DNA from: Thiobacillus sp. 65-1059
Lineage (GTDB): Bacteria; Pseudomonadota; Gammaproteobacteria; Burkholderiales; Thiobacillaceae
Direction: 5' to 3'
DNA: 64,000 nt
Assembly (NCBI GenBank): GCA_001897675.1
Contig: MKUE01000123.1
Location: 16,349-80,348 of the forward strand
Each line of letters begins with the position of its first letter. Position 1 is the stretch's first letter. A program made the translations under genes and the position numbers. The notes beneath the pieces were generated by a model. It made no database searches. It saw only the letters and a program-made list of their open reading frames with translations, and had not been told where the DNA came from. Positions 50,444-64,000 of this stretch are shown piece by piece.

Positions 50444-50992
50444 ATGTTGGAAGCGCTGCGCATTTCGCTGGTCTGGCTTGCCTTGTGCCTGGCTGGCCCG
50501 TCATCGGCAACGACGACGCTGGGGGGCGATTTCACGCTGCACACCACCAGGGGCGAGCCGGTTTCGCTGTCGTCCCTGCAGGGCAAGGTTGTGCTGCTGT
50601 ATTTCGGCTTCACCTACTGCCCGGAGATGTGTCCCGCCGAACTGCTCCAGTTCCAGCAACTGCTCGTTCAGTTGCCGCCCGAGAAACGTCGCCTGGTGCA
50701 GCCCATTTTCATCAGCGTCGACCCGCAGCGCGACACCCCGGACGTACTCGATCCCTACATCAAGCACTTCGGCGGGGAAATCCTGGCCCTGACCGGTAGC
50801 GAACAGGAACTGCGCAAGGTGGCCGATCAGTACGGCGCCCAGTTTCGCTACGTGCCGACCGGGTCGGGCTACACCGTCGATCACACGGTCAACACCTACC
50901 TGATCGACACCGGCGGCAAGCTGGTGAAAATCATTCCCTACGGCACGCCCGGAGCGGAAGTGCTGAAACAGGTTTCCAGATTCCTGCCGTAA
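50444..50992 (+). CDS. SCO1/SenC-family copper chaperone (canonical CX3C)
   Basis: This 182-residue SCO protein has a signal peptide (about 1-22), copper-binding CPEMC (64-68) and a downstream His in VDHTVNTYL (about 146). It has the DPQRDTP loop of the family. Unlike the copy at 2142 it has the usual C-x3-C spacing. An AAAGGA ribosome site precedes the ATG. It is encoded with folE2 and divergent from the sigma-54 activator. The likely function is periplasmic copper delivery or thiol chemistry for MtoX or an oxidase. Confidence 0.9.
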   Translation: MLEALRISLVWLALCLAGPSSATTTLGGDFTLHTTRGEPVSLSSLQGKVVLLYFGFTYCPEMCPAELLQFQQLLVQLPPEKRRLVQPIFISVDPQRDTPDVLDPYIKHFGGEILALTGSEQELRKVADQYGAQFRYVPTGSGYTVDHTVNTYLIDTGGKLVKIIPYGTPGAEVLKQVSRFLP

Positions 50993-51017
50993 TGGCCCCC
51001 TTTACAGAAAGCCACCC

Positions 51018-51875
51018 ATGATTACTTGCGATACCGTCTGCGAAACCGAACTGCCCTGCCCCGCCGCGCGCCCGGGCGGCACGGCCGCCTCCATGCCCGA
51101 TGTCCAGAACACGCCCGACGTGCGCCGGATCGCCATCGACAAGGTCGGCATCAAGGCCGTCCGCCATCCCGTCAAAGTCCTGGACAAGACCGGCGGCGTG
51201 CAGCACACCGTCGCCCTGTTCAACATGTACGTTTACCTGCCGCATCACTTCAAGGGCACCCACATGTCACGCTTCCTCGAGATCCTCAATGGCTACGAGC
51301 GGGAAATATCGGTGGCATCCTTCGAACACATGCTGCGCCAGATGGTGGAACGGCTGGAAGCCCGTTCCGGCCACGTCGAAATGAGCTTTCCCTACTTCAT
51401 CAACAAGAAGGCACCGGTATCGGGCGTCGAGAGCCTGCTCGATTACGACGTGACCTTCATCGGCGAAATCCGCGACGGGCGCTACCTTCAGACCATGAAG
51501 GTCGTCATTCCGGTCACCAGCCTGTGCCCATGCTCCAAGCAGATTTCGCGCTACGGCGCGCACAACCAGCGCTCGCACGTGACCTTGACGGTGCGCACCA
51601 ACGGTTTCATCTGGATCGAGGATGTCGTCCGCGTCGCCGAGGACAACGCGTCGAGCCAGCTCTACGGCCTGCTCAAGCGGCCGGACGAGAAGTACGTCAC
51701 CGAACACGCCTACGACAATCCCAAATTCGTCGAAGACATGGTGCGTGATGTGGCGGCGGCGCTGGATGCGGATAGGCGCATCGATTCGTACGTAGTCGAG
51801 TCGGAGAACTTCGAGTCCATCCACAACCACTCGGCCTACGCCTTGATCGAACGCAACAAGGCTGCGGCAGCCTGA
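51018..51875 (+). CDS. folE2: GTP cyclohydrolase, FolE2 type
   Basis: This 285-residue FolE2/MptA-family enzyme has the [10 protein letters not shown] metal and catalytic cysteine motif (about 168-177) and an HNQRSHVTL segment, plus a late ENFESIHNH. It converts GTP to a dihydroneopterin triphosphate-type product, the first step to folates and methanopterin. FolE2 enzymes use various metals and are often induced under zinc limitation. Here sigma-54 control and co-transcription with a SCO gene tie it to C1 metabolism. Confidence 0.92.
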   Translation: MITCDTVCETELPCPAARPGGTAASMPDVQNTPDVRRIAIDKVGIKAVRHPVKVLDKTGGVQHTVALFNMYVYLPHHFKGTHMSRFLEILNGYEREISVASFEHMLRQMVERLEARSGHVEMSFPYFINKKAPVSGVESLLDYDVTFIGEIRDGRYLQTMKVVIPVTSLCPCSKQISRYGAHNQRSHVTLTVRTNGFIWIEDVVRVAEDNASSQLYGLLKRPDEKYVTEHAYDNPKFVEDMVRDVAAALDADRRIDSYVVESENFESIHNHSAYALIERNKAAAA

Positions 51876-51964
51876 AACGCACGGCCCGCGCCGACGCGTT
51901 GGGAGACAGGCGCCCAATTCGGGCCCGGGCGGGAAGTCTGGAGGAAGCTGCCGGAGCAGATACA

Positions 51965-51983
51965 GCAATGCCGTCGGCATTGC
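51965..51983 (+). other. Hairpin in folE2-tRNA spacer
   Basis: GCAATGCC, loop GTC and GGCATTGC form a perfect 8-bp stem about 90 nt after folE2. There is no T-run, but it may end or stabilise the transcript before the convergent tRNA gene. Confidence 0.4.
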
Positions 51984-52050
51984 GCTACGGCCAGCCATTC
52001 GACGCCGGCATCCGTATGCTGCAAACGGAAATAGGCCGGCACTTGGCAAC

Positions 52051-52141
52051 TGGCGGAGAGGGGGGGATTCGAACCCCCGTCAGGATATTATCCTGAACAC
52101 GCTTTCCAGGCGTGCGACTTAAACCACTCATCCACCTCTCC
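52051..52141 (-). tRNA. tRNA-Ser (GGA)
   Basis: This 91-nt minus-strand gene has acceptor stem GGAGAGG/CCTCTCC, an anticodon stem CACGC/GCGTG with loop CTGGAAA (anticodon GGA), a long class II variable arm, T-arm GGGGG-TTCGAAT-CCCCC, and an encoded CCA end. It reads UCC/UCU serine codons. Confidence 0.95.
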
Positions 52142-52293
52142 GGGAGCCGCGCATCATACCGGAAGCCCCCGCGCGCAGCAAATCGAAATGCGCCGTACCT
52201 CGCCCAGGCAGCGGCGATGAAAAAATACTGTCTCCCTATTGAATCCGCCTAGTTCGGCCCCACTTACCCGCGAGAACAATTGGGAGCCCAGAT

Positions 52294-52815
52294 ATGCAGG
52301 ACGACATCAAGATCAATGCGGAAGCGGCCGAAAGCCATCCCGCCAAGGAAATCATGCCCAGCCCGGAGGAGCTGCTGAAGGCAGCCGAGCTGCAGGCGGC
52401 CGAGCATCACGACGCCTGGCTGCGCGCCAAGGCGGAGACCGAGAACATGCGCCGCCGCGCGGCAGAAGACGTCGACAAGGCGCGCAAGTTCGCGGTGGAA
52501 AGCTTCGCCGGCGAACTGCTGGCGGTGAAGGACAGCCTGGAAGCTGCGCTGGCGGCCGACTCGCCCAACGTGGAGAACATGAAGGACGGCGTCGAGCTGA
52601 CCCTGAAGCAGCTGGTTGCGGTATTTGGAAAGTTCAACTTGCACGACATCGATCCGATGGGCGAGAAGTTCGATCCGCATCTGCATCAAGCGATCCAGGT
52701 GGTCGAGTCCGAGCAGCCCGCCAATACGGTCGTCACCGTGCTGCAGAAAGGCTACCGCCTGCACGAGCGCACCCTGCGGCCGGCGCTGGTGATGGTGGCC
52801 AAAGGCAAGGATTGA
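52294..52815 (+). CDS. grpE: Nucleotide exchange factor GrpE
   Basis: This 173-residue GrpE has a long N-terminal coiled coil (about 25-80, [23 protein letters not shown] type) and a C-terminal beta domain with the [13 protein letters not shown] signature and [14 protein letters not shown]. It exchanges ADP on DnaK. First gene of the grpE-dnaK-dnaJ cluster. A weak heat-shock-like promoter (ATGAAAA, then CTCCCTATT, about 52217-52240) lies upstream. Confidence 0.95.
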   Translation: MQDDIKINAEAAESHPAKEIMPSPEELLKAAELQAAEHHDAWLRAKAETENMRRRAAEDVDKARKFAVESFAGELLAVKDSLEAALAADSPNVENMKDGVELTLKQLVAVFGKFNLHDIDPMGEKFDPHLHQAIQVVESEQPANTVVTVLQKGYRLHERTLRPALVMVAKGKD

Positions 52816-52888
52816 GCCGGTCTGGCTGGCCTCCGCCTTGAAATGGGCGCCATCCCCCCCACATTCAAATCAATTAGAACTTTTTTAG

Positions 52889-54690
<1,802 letters not shown>

Positions 54691-54812
54691 GAGGTCTGGG
54701 GTCGGGCTTCAGGGGTCAGGGAGAGCCGTGCCATGCGCGGCTTTTCCTTTTTCCGCTGAATTCCGATCCCGCCTTGCTCCCTGAATCCCGACCCCTGAAT
54801 CCCGACCCCTGC
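54691..54812 (+). repeat. Direct/inverted repeat spacer between dnaK and dnaJ
   Basis: The 123-nt spacer holds tandem CTGAATCCCGACCC units (about 54780-54810), a degenerate inverted copy after the dnaK stop (GGGGTCGGGCTTCAGGGGTC), and a terminator-like hairpin with CCGTG/CGCGG followed by TTTTCCTTTTT. The layout suggests a small mobile or REP-like repeat inserted between the genes. Confidence 0.55.
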
Positions 54813-54813
54813 C

Positions 54814-55935
54814 ATGAGCAAACGCGACTACTACGAAGTCCTCGGCGTCACCAAGAACGCCTCGGATGAAGAAATCAAGAAGGCCTACCGCAAGCTGGCC
54901 ATGAAGCATCACCCCGACCGCAACCCGGACGACAAGGGCGCGGAGGAGAAATTCAAGGAAGCCAAGCTGGCCTATGAAATCCTGTCCGACTCGGACAAGC
55001 GCGCCGCGTACGACCAGTTCGGCCACGCCGGGATCGACCAGCAGGGCGGCATGGGCGGCGGCTTCGGCGGCGGCGGATTTTCCGATGCCTTCTCCGACAT
55101 CTTCGGCGATATTTTTGGCGGCGGCGGTGGCGGCGGCAGCCGCCGCGACCGCGTGTATCGCGGTGCCGACCTGCGCTACAACCTGGAAATCGGGCTGGAA
55201 GAGGCCGCGCACGGCACCGAAACCAAGATCCGCATTCCGACCCTGGAAGAATGCGGCGTGTGCCACGGCAGCGGCGCCAAGCCCGGCACCCAGCCGACCA
55301 CCTGCACCACCTGCGGCGGCCACGGCCAGGTCCGCATCCAGCAAGGCTTTTTCTCGGTACAGCAGACCTGTCCGCGCTGCGGCGGCACCGGCAAGATGGT
55401 GGCCGACCCCTGCACCGCCTGCCATGGCGAAGGCCGCGTCAAGAAGCACAAGACGCTGTCGGTCAAGATTCCCGCCGGGGTCGACAGCGGCGACCGCATC
55501 CGTCTCGCCGGCGAAGGCGAAGCCGGCGTCAACGGCGGTCCGCCGGGCGATCTCTATGTGGTGATCCACCTCAAGGATCACCCGGTATTCAAGCGCGACG
55601 GCGACGACCTGCATTGCGAGATGCCGATCAGCTTTGCCACCGCCGCGCTCGGCGGCGAAGTCGAAATCCCCACCCTGGACGGCCACGCCAAGATCAAGAT
55701 TCCGGCCGAAACGCAGTCGGGCAAGGTGTTCCGCCTGCGCGGCAAGGGCATCAAGGGCGTGCGCAGCCACGCGCCGGGCGACCTGCTGTGCCACATGCTG
55801 GTGGAGACGCCGGTGAACCTGTCCGAGCGTCAGAAGGAACTGCTGCGCGAGTTCGAGGCATTAAGCCCCGGGCGCAACAACAATCCGCGCGCGCAGTCGT
55901 TCATGGACAAGGTGAAGTCCTTCTTCAGTCAGTAA
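54814..55935 (+). CDS. dnaJ: Chaperone DnaJ
   Basis: This 373-residue type I DnaJ has a J domain with HPD (MKHHPDRN, about 30-37), a Gly/Phe-rich linker (70-110), four CxxCxGxG zinc motifs ([32 protein letters not shown]) and the C-terminal substrate domain. It stimulates DnaK ATPase. It follows the damaged dnaK. A short symmetric hairpin ends the gene. Confidence 0.95.
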   Translation: MSKRDYYEVLGVTKNASDEEIKKAYRKLAMKHHPDRNPDDKGAEEKFKEAKLAYEILSDSDKRAAYDQFGHAGIDQQGGMGGGFGGGGFSDAFSDIFGDIFGGGGGGGSRRDRVYRGADLRYNLEIGLEEAAHGTETKIRIPTLEECGVCHGSGAKPGTQPTTCTTCGGHGQVRIQQGFFSVQQTCPRCGGTGKMVADPCTACHGEGRVKKHKTLSVKIPAGVDSGDRIRLAGEGEAGVNGGPPGDLYVVIHLKDHPVFKRDGDDLHCEMPISFATAALGGEVEIPTLDGHAKIKIPAETQSGKVFRLRGKGIKGVRSHAPGDLLCHMLVETPVNLSERQKELLREFEALSPGRNNNPRAQSFMDKVKSFFSQ

Positions 55936-55943
55936 GCGGCGAG

Positions 55944-55963
55944 CCGCACGGCCGTGCGGTTTC
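55944..55963. terminator. Convergent hairpin between dnaJ and tatD
   Basis: CCGCACGGCCGTGCGG is a perfect palindrome followed by TTTC, between the ends of two convergent genes. It is a plausible bidirectional terminator, though the T-run is short. Confidence 0.55.
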
Positions 55964-56735
55964 AGTCCGGCCGCGCAGCGGCAAACAGCCGGAAGAAATT
56001 CTGCGTGGTGGCGTCACCCACCGCTTCGGCGCTGATGCCGCGCACCCGCCCGATTTCCTCCGCCACGTGCTTGACGAAGCCCGGCTGGTTGATCTGCCCG
56101 CGATGCGGCACCGGCGCCAGGTACGGCGCGTCGGTCTCGATCAGCATGCGCTCCAGCGGGATGGCCGCCGCCACCTCGCGCAGCGCGGCGGCATTCTTGA
56201 AGGTGACGATGCCGGAAAACGAAATGTAGAACCCCAGCTCGATGGCGGCTTCCGCCACCGTCAGGCTTTCGGTGAAGCAGTGCATCACCCCGCCCGCCTC
56301 GCCCGCCCGCTCCTCGCGCATGATGCGCAGGGTGTCGTCGGCCGCGGCGCGGGTGTGGATGACCAAGGGTTTACGACAGGCCCGCGCCGCACGGATATGG
56401 GTACGGAAGCGCTCGCGCTGCCATTCGAGGTCGCCACTCAGCCTGAAATAATCCAGCCCGGTCTCGCCGATCGCCACCACCCTGGGGTGATCGGCCAGCG
56501 CAACCAGCTCCGCCGTCGTCGGCTCGGTGCAGTCCTCGTGGTCGGGGTGCACGCCGACCGAGGCATACACATTCGGATGCGCCTCGGCGAGCGCGCGGAT
56601 TTCCGGGAATTTTTCCAGCTCCACGCCGATGCATAGCGCATGGCTGACCTGGTTGGCCGCCATGAGGTCGAATATCTCGGGCAGCTTGCCGGCGAGGTCG
56701 GGAAAATTGATGTGGCAGTGGGAATCGATGTACAT
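55962..56735 (-). CDS. TatD-family metal-dependent deoxyribonuclease
   Basis: This 257-residue TIM-barrel hydrolase has the metal-binding start DSHCHIN (4-10), VGVHPDH (about 60-66), a GETGLDYF motif and PLVIHTRAA. It is the TatD/YcfH family of cytoplasmic 3'-5' DNases. It lies in a typical betaproteobacterial order tatD, pilZ, holB, tmk, mltG on the minus strand. Confidence 0.92.
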   Translation of the reverse strand: MYIDSHCHINFPDLAGKLPEIFDLMAANQVSHALCIGVELEKFPEIRALAEAHPNVYASVGVHPDHEDCTEPTTAELVALADHPRVVAIGETGLDYFRLSGDLEWQRERFRTHIRAARACRKPLVIHTRAAADDTLRIMREERAGEAGGVMHCFTESLTVAEAAIELGFYISFSGIVTFKNAAALREVAAAIPLERMLIETDAPYLAPVPHRGQINQPGFVKHVAEEIGRVRGISAEAVGDATTQNFFRLFAAARPD

Positions 56736-56747
56736 GGATCAGAGACA

Positions 56748-56816
56748 AGGTTCAAGTTACAAGATGCAAGATTCTTGAAGGCGCGCAGCGCCGCTCTTGT
56801 CACTTGGATCTTGTAC
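56748..56816. repeat. Imperfect inverted repeat between tatD and pilZ
   Basis: GGTTCAAGTTACAAGATGC on one side is mirrored by an imperfect complement, TTGTCACTTGGATCTTGTAC, on the other, around a GC-rich centre. The spacer has no gene. It resembles a small dispersed repeat rather than a terminator. Confidence 0.45.
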
Positions 56817-56821
56817 CTGTC

Positions 56822-57193
56822 CTACATGGTGTGGGTCGGACGCGCCGATTTTAACGAACCGCCGAGCAAACCTTCAATCTTGTTTTGTGCCGCCTTGCCG
56901 CTTTCGTTGGGCGCAAACTGCACCCCGACGCCCTGGGTGCGGCTGCCATGGGCGCCGGCGGGCGTCACCCATACCACCTTGCCCGATACCGGCAGCTTGG
57001 CGGGGTCTTCCATCAGGGTCAGCAGCATGAACACTTCCTCGCCCATCTTGTAGCTTTTGTTGGTGGGGATGAACAGCCCGCCGCCCTTGATAAAGGGCAT
57101 GTACGCCGCAAACAAGGCGGACTTTTCCTTGATCGACAGAGAAAGCACGCCGGGGCGTACTTGTCCTGCAGGGTCATTGGCTACTGCTTTCAT
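56822..57193 (-). CDS. pilZ: PilZ-domain protein
   Basis: This 123-residue protein resembles type IV pilus PilZ: a small beta-barrel with GGGLFIPTNKSYKMGEEVFMLL (about 37-58) and a VVWVTPAGAHGSRTQGVGVQF strand. It has no complete RxxxR c-di-GMP motif, as in PilZ proper. It is involved in pilus biogenesis and twitching. It sits in the standard order between tatD and holB. Confidence 0.88.
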   Translation of the reverse strand: MKAVANDPAGQVRPGVLSLSIKEKSALFAAYMPFIKGGGLFIPTNKSYKMGEEVFMLLTLMEDPAKLPVSGKVVWVTPAGAHGSRTQGVGVQFAPNESGKAAQNKIEGLLGGSLKSARPTHTM

Positions 57194-57205
57194 GGTCGAC
57201 TCTCT

Positions 57206-59769
<2,564 letters not shown>

Positions 59770-59786
<17 letters not shown>

Positions 59787-60579
59787 ACAAGGCAGTTTTC
59801 AGAATATCGGTCCAGCCCGCCGGCGGCCAGGTCGCAGCATCCAGGCGGGCCACGCGGCGCACGCCGATGACGCTGTTGCAGATCATCACTTCATCGGCTG
59901 CGAGTATAGCGGCTGGCATCAAGCGGCCGACATGGATGCGGATGCCGCGGCGTGCCGCGGCGCGCAGCAGGCGCGTCCTGGCAACGCCGGCCACCCCGCA
60001 TTCGCTCACGTCCGGGGTGTACAGTTCGCCGCCCTGCACCGCCAGCAGATTGCTCGCTACGCCACCGATCACCGCGCCGGTGTCGTCGCACAGCAGCCCC
60101 TCCGCAATCGCCGGGTCATCCCACTCGGCCCGCGCCAGCACGTTCTCCAGCCGGTTCAGGTGCTTGATTCCTGCCAGCCGCGGCTGCCGCGCCAGACGCA
60201 GCCTGCACCAGCGCGCAGCGACGTCGTCCGGCGCATCGGCCTGCGCATGAGCAGGCAGGGGCGCAGACAGCACGATGCGGGTGACGGCCTGCCCCTGCGG
60301 CGGCGCATAACCGCGCGCGCCGGCGCCGCGGGTGAGGATAATCTTGGCCACGCCTTCCCCGGCCGCGGCCACCCGGCAAACCTCGGCGCGCAAGCCGGCC
60401 TCGCCGGGGCAATCCAGCATCAGCGCCGCACAGTCGGCCGCCAGCTTGGCGTAATGATCGCGCCACCATAGCGGCTGGCCGGCGTAGGTGCGCAAGGTGC
60501 GGAATACGCCGTCGCCGTAGGCCAGGCCGCGGTCGCGCGCGTCCACGGCGTCAGCCGGGCGGCCGTTGACGAGTATCAT
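59770..60579 (-). CDS. pabC: Aminodeoxychorismate lyase
   Basis: This 269-residue class IV PLP enzyme has VNGRPADAVDARDRGLAYGD at the start, the catalytic lysine in the GIKHLNRLENV region (about 137-147), and a CNSVIGV end motif. It releases pyruvate to give p-aminobenzoate. The ATG at 60579 overlaps the pabB stop by 4 nt. It could supply pABA for both folate and H4MPT, since no second pabC is seen here. Confidence 0.9.
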
Positions 60580-61913
60580 GCGATCCCCAGCGCGCGCAGC
60601 AGGCCGCATGCCTTGGCGCGCGTTTCATCGAGCTCGCGCGCGGCGATCGAATCGGCCACGATGCCGGCACCGGCGCGGAAACCCAGTTCGCGTCCGCGCA
60701 GCAGGAAGCTGCGGATCAGGATGTTGAAATCGAAGCTGCCGTCGCGGTTGATGTAGCCGAGGCTGCCGGTGTAGCTGCGCCGCGGCGCCTGTTCGAGCTC
60801 ACGAATGATCTGCATGGTGCGCACCTTGGGACAGCCGGTAATGGTGCCGCCGGGAAACATCGCGCGCAAGGCGTCGTATACGCTCGTACCGGCGCGCAGT
60901 CGTCCGCAGACGGTCGACTCGATGTGATGCACGTGGCGGTAGCTGGCGATTTCCATCAGGGCCGGCACCTTCACGCTGCCCGCATCGCACACCCGCCCGA
61001 GATCGTTGCGCTCCAGGTCGACCAGCATGACGTGTTCGGCGCGCTCCTTGGGATGCGCCTGCAGGCGCGCGCGCAGCGCGGCGTCTTCCGCCGCATCCCC
61101 GCTTCTCGGATGCGTGCCGGCAATCGGCCGGGTTTGCAGCATCCCGTCGCGGCCGAGGCGAACCAGGCGTTCGGGCGACGAACTCACGATCGCCCATTCA
61201 TCCATCTGCAGCAGCGCCGAAAACGGCGCCGGATTACGCTGCATCAGCCGGGCGAACAGCGCTGCCGCGGAAACCGGCGCGGCGAATTTGGCCTGCCAGC
61301 CGCGCGACAGATTGACCTGAAACACGTCGCCCGCGCGAATGTAATCCTGGATGCGCGCAACGCCGGCGACAAACGCGTCGGGGGCGTCCTCATGCAGGGC
61401 GTGCAATTCGGGCAGCGCCGCGATGGGCGGCGGCAGCGCAGCCAGATCGCGCTGCATGCCGTCGAGCAGCTCTGCCTGCCCGGCTTCGGCCATCAGGACG
61501 CAACGCCGCTTCGCGCGGTCGAACAGGATCGCCGCGGGAATGCGCACCAGCCAGGCAAGGGGGAAATCGGCATCGTCCCCGCCCCACCCCACGCTGGGTT
61601 CGAGCAGGCCGCCCAGTTCATACGCAAACGCGCACAGCCAGCCGCCGCTGAAAGGCAGGCCGTGATCGTCCTGCCGCGGGCCGGGCCGCAACTGCATCGC
61701 TGGATGCCCCTGCAGCTCGCGCAGCGCATCGGCGGCGTCGATCCGCACGACCTCCTGCGGGAACGCAAACAGCACGTCCCAGCCAGTGTCGCCGCTGCTC
61801 AGGAACAGGCCGGGATAACGCTGCGGATCGGACGCCTGAAGCCCGGCCAGATCAGGCCGTTGCGGCCATTCCCGGATCTCGGGCGTGCTCGGGCGATCCG
61901 CGGAGAAATTCAA
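60576..61913 (-). CDS. pabB: Aminodeoxychorismate synthase component I (PIAGT type)
   Basis: This 445-residue chorismate-utilising enzyme is paired with pabC. The active-site motif is PIAGT, not PIKGT as in the island copy at 38767. PabB proteins with Ala at that place are known and use a different route for the ammonia attack, but PIAGT is also the anthranilate synthase pattern, so the pabC neighbour is the main support. The start is TTG overlapping the fabF stop (TTGA); no later ATG gives a full-length protein. Confidence 0.82.
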   Translation of the reverse strand: MNFSADRPSTPEIREWPQRPDLAGLQASDPQRYPGLFLSSGDTGWDVLFAFPQEVVRIDAADALRELQGHPAMQLRPGPRQDDHGLPFSGGWLCAFAYELGGLLEPSVGWGGDDADFPLAWLVRIPAAILFDRAKRRCVLMAEAGQAELLDGMQRDLAALPPPIAALPELHALHEDAPDAFVAGVARIQDYIRAGDVFQVNLSRGWQAKFAAPVSAAALFARLMQRNPAPFSALLQMDEWAIVSSSPERLVRLGRDGMLQTRPIAGTHPRSGDAAEDAALRARLQAHPKERAEHVMLVDLERNDLGRVCDAGSVKVPALMEIASYRHVHHIESTVCGRLRAGTSVYDALRAMFPGGTITGCPKVRTMQIIRELEQAPRRSYTGSLGYINRDGSFDFNILIRSFLLRGRELGFRAGAGIVADSIAARELDETRAKACGLLRALGIA

Positions 61914-63142
61914 ACGCGCTTGAAAACCAGCGAACCGTTGGTGCCGCCGAACCCGAAGTTGTTCTTCAGCGCGAAGTCGATCTTCAGGTCACGCGCGGTG
62001 TTGGCGCAGTAATCGAGGTCGCACTCCGGGTCCTGCGAAAAGATGTTGATGGTGGGAGGCGACACCTGATGGTGCACCGCCAGCACGCTGAACACCGACT
62101 CGACGCCGCCGGCGCCGCCCAGCAGGTGGCCGGTCATCGACTTGGTCGAGTTGACCACCAGCTTGTAGGCGGCATCGCCCAGCGCAAGCTTGATCGCATC
62201 GGTTTCGTTCTTGTCGCCCAGCGGCGTCGAGGTGCCGTGCGCGTTGATGTAATTCAACTGTTCGGGATTCACCCCGGCGTCGCGCATCGCGTTCAGCATC
62301 GCACGCCTGGGGCCGTCGGTGCTCGGCGCCGTCATGTGGTAGGCGTCGCCGCTCATGCCGAAACCCGCCACTTCGGCGTAGATTTTGGCACCGCGCGCCT
62401 TGGCGTGCTCGTATTCCTCGAGCACCAGCACGCCGGCGCCCTCGCCCAGCACGAAGCCGTCGCGATCCTTGTCCCACGGACGGCTGGCGGTGGCCGGATC
62501 GTCGTTGCGGGTGGACAGCGCGCGTGCAGACGCGAAACCGCCCACGCCCAGCGGCGAAGTCGCGCACTCGGCGCCGCCGGCGATCATCACGTCCGCATCG
62601 CCATGCTCGATCATGCGGGCGGACAGGCCAATCGCGTGCAGGCCGGTGGTGCAGGCGGTGACGACCGCCAGGTTGGGGCCCTTCACGCCATACAGGATCG
62701 AAAGGTTGCCGGAAATCATGTTGATGATGGAACCCGGAATGAAGAAGGGGGAGATCTTGCGTGGCCCCGATTCCATCAGCAGGCTGTGGGTCTCCTCGAT
62801 CAGCGGCAGACCGCCGATGCCGGAGCCGATATTGATGCCGATGCGCTCGGCATTGGCTTCGGTGACCTCGATGCCCGAATCGCGGATCGCCTGGATGCCG
62901 GCGGCCATGCCGAACTGGATGAAGACATCCATGCGGCGCGCTTCCTTGGGGTTGAGATATTGCTCAACGTCAAAGTTCTTGACCTCGCCCGCCATATGCG
63001 ACGCGAACGGCGAAGGGTCGAAGCGGGTGATCCGGGCGATTCCGGTACGGCCGGCAACCAGGTTGTCCCAGGCTTCCGGTATGGTGTTGCCGACCGGGGA
63101 GACGATCCCCAGGCCGGTTACGACGACGCGACGTTTGGACAA
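61910..63142 (-). CDS. fabF: 3-oxoacyl-ACP synthase II
   Basis: This 410-residue ketosynthase has the catalytic Cys in [11 protein letters not shown] (about 163) and His residues in [11 protein letters not shown] and [12 protein letters not shown]. It extends acyl-ACP in fatty acid synthesis. Usual order fabG-acpP-fabF. The fabF-acpP spacer 63143-63288 holds no gene. Confidence 0.95.
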   Translation of the reverse strand: MSKRRVVVTGLGIVSPVGNTIPEAWDNLVAGRTGIARITRFDPSPFASHMAGEVKNFDVEQYLNPKEARRMDVFIQFGMAAGIQAIRDSGIEVTEANAERIGINIGSGIGGLPLIEETHSLLMESGPRKISPFFIPGSIINMISGNLSILYGVKGPNLAVVTACTTGLHAIGLSARMIEHGDADVMIAGGAECATSPLGVGGFASARALSTRNDDPATASRPWDKDRDGFVLGEGAGVLVLEEYEHAKARGAKIYAEVAGFGMSGDAYHMTAPSTDGPRRAMLNAMRDAGVNPEQLNYINAHGTSTPLGDKNETDAIKLALGDAAYKLVVNSTKSMTGHLLGGAGGVESVFSVLAVHHQVSPPTINIFSQDPECDLDYCANTARDLKIDFALKNNFGFGGTNGSLVFKRV

Positions 63143-63288
63143 AAGTCAGTCCTTTTTATCGATCCGGCACGACACGGTGTACGCCGAATCATTGAACATT
63201 GAAAAGCGCACTATCGGACGGCCAGCGGGCATTGAACGCACGCGCAGCTTCGCGCATGGCCGGGCCGGCCCGATAGCCGGGTGAACGA

Positions 63289-63522
63289 TCAACTGGAATG
63301 GCTGTTGACGTAATCGATCGCCTGCTGGACGGTGGTGATCTTTTCCGCGTCTTCGTCAGGGATTTCGCAGCCGAACTCTTCTTCCAGCGCCATCACCAGT
63401 TCAACCGTATCGAGCGAGTCGGCGCCGAGGTCGCCGACGAAGGAAGACTCGTTCTTGATGTCCGCCTCGTTGACGCCCAGTTGCTCGGCGACGACTTTAA
63501 TTACACGCTGTACGTTATCCAT
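63289..63522 (-). CDS. acpP: Acyl carrier protein
   Basis: This 77-residue acidic protein has the phosphopantetheine serine in [10 protein letters not shown] (near 37). The ATG at 63522 follows an AGAGAGGA ribosome site. Carrier of acyl chains in fatty acid synthesis. Confidence 0.96.
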   Translation of the reverse strand: MDNVQRVIKVVAEQLGVNEADIKNESSFVGDLGADSLDTVELVMALEEEFGCEIPDEDAEKITTVQQAIDYVNSHSS

Positions 63523-63538
63523 TACTGATCCTCTCTTG

Positions 63539-63566
63539 AAAAAGGGTCCCAATGAAATTGAGACCC
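63539..63566 (-). terminator. Hairpin with T-run between fabG and acpP
   Basis: On the minus strand GGGTC, a 13-nt inner part and GACCC are followed by TTTTT, only 16 nt before the acpP ATG. It could end fabG mRNA or act as an attenuator or leader structure for acpP. Confidence 0.6.
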
Positions 63567-63609
63567 GGAAAAATGAAGCCCGGCGATTTTACCAAACTTT
63601 CCGTGACGG

Positions 63610-64000
63610 TCACGCCATGTACATGCCGCCGTTGACGTGCAGGGTGGTGCCCGATATGTAGCCGGCGGCAGGCGAGGCCAGGAAAGCGACGGCCTGCGCG
63701 ATGTCTTCCGCAGCACCCAGCCTGCCCAGCGGAATGTGCGCCAGCAGCGCCTGCCGCTGCGCATCCGGCAGCGCGCGCGTCATGTCGGTGTCGATGAAGC
63801 CCGGCGCCACGCAGTTGACGGTGATGTTGCGGCTGCCGACTTCGCGCGCCAGCGACTTGGTGAAGCCCATGATGCCGGCCTTGGCCGCGCTGTAGTTGGT
63901 CTGCCCGGCGTTGCCCATCGCGCCCACCACCGAGGCGATGGAGATGATGCGGCCGCTGCGCGCCTTCATCATCGCGCGCAGCACCGCGCGCGACAGGCGG
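63610..64000 (-). CDS. fabG: 3-oxoacyl-ACP reductase, partial
   Basis: The C-terminal 129 residues of a short-chain dehydrogenase enter from the right edge. The frame is open to 64000. The catalytic Ser is in IISIASVVG and the Tyr/Lys pair in NYSAAKAG, followed by [14 protein letters not shown]. The C-terminus [21 protein letters not shown] is typical for FabG. The N-terminal nucleotide-binding part lies outside the window. Confidence 0.93.
   Translation of the reverse strand, partial: RLSRAVLRAMMKARSGRIISIASVVGAMGNAGQTNYSAAKAGIMGFTKSLAREVGSRNITVNCVAPGFIDTDMTRALPDAQRQALLAHIPLGRLGAAEDIAQAVAFLASPAAGYISGTTLHVNGGMYMA

Overview
The window is high-GC DNA from a methylotrophic, methylated-sulfur-using betaproteobacterium. 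Two things suggest this: an ordinary betaproteobacterial housekeeping backbone (fabG-acpP-fabF-pabB-pabC-mltG-tmk-holB-pilZ-tatD and grpE-dnaK-dnaJ), and a near-complete tetrahydromethanopterin/methanofuran (H4MPT/MFR) C1 island. A Methyloversatilis-, Rhodocyclales- or Thiobacillus-like host would fit; genus is not assignable from this sequence alone. Layout: 1-4.75 kb holds the start of a formate dehydrogenase operon (fdsG, minus), divergent from a methanethiol oxidase operon (mtoX, SCO, MauG-like cytochrome, Fae-like). 4.8-13.4 kb holds a small ferredoxin, two small unknown proteins (one Nif11-like), an acyl-CoA-dehydrogenase-family flavoprotein, a PAS/GAF kinase with a FixJ-type regulator, then an AlkB/XylM-type membrane monooxygenase with a truncated globin and an NADH:2Fe-2S reductase. 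13.4-15.3 kb is a scar of mobile-element remnants (IS1595/ISXO2-type transposase piece, integrase tail) around an intact hicAB pair. 15.3-20.3 kb (minus) encodes rhodanese, a GcvH-like lipoyl carrier, dihydrolipoamide dehydrogenase, OsmC and a second FixJ-type two-component system. 20.7-28.0 kb (minus) has ompW and an fhcB-A-D-C, phosphatase, folP, PCu(A)C operon. 28.3-48.2 kb is the H4MPT/MFR pathway and cofactor-biosynthesis island: mptG-like, mtdB, mch, fae, pterin enzymes, five mfn-type genes, a dedicated pabB and dmrB-like. 48.2-51.9 kb has a sigma-54 activator divergent from a second SCO gene and folE2. 52-64 kb is housekeeping, including tRNA-Ser and a dnaK with an internal out-of-frame deletion. 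How it fits together: methanethiol is oxidised by MtoX to formaldehyde, sulfide and H2O2. Formaldehyde passes through Fae, MtdB, Mch and Fhc to formate, and formate through Fds to CO2. SCO and PCu(A)C proteins would supply copper to MtoX. The OsmC/lipoyl carrier/Lpd/rhodanese set could deal with peroxide and sulfide. The strongest new observation is regulatory. Five -24/-12 sigma-54 promoters (fds, mtoX, fhcB, mptG-mtdB, sco2-folE2) and one weaker candidate (lipoyl-cluster kinase) lie near copies of one palindrome, GTGACA-N3-TGTCAC, and a GAFTGA-type activator is encoded within the island. This looks like one regulon joining methanethiol oxidation, formaldehyde oxidation, cofactor synthesis and formate oxidation.
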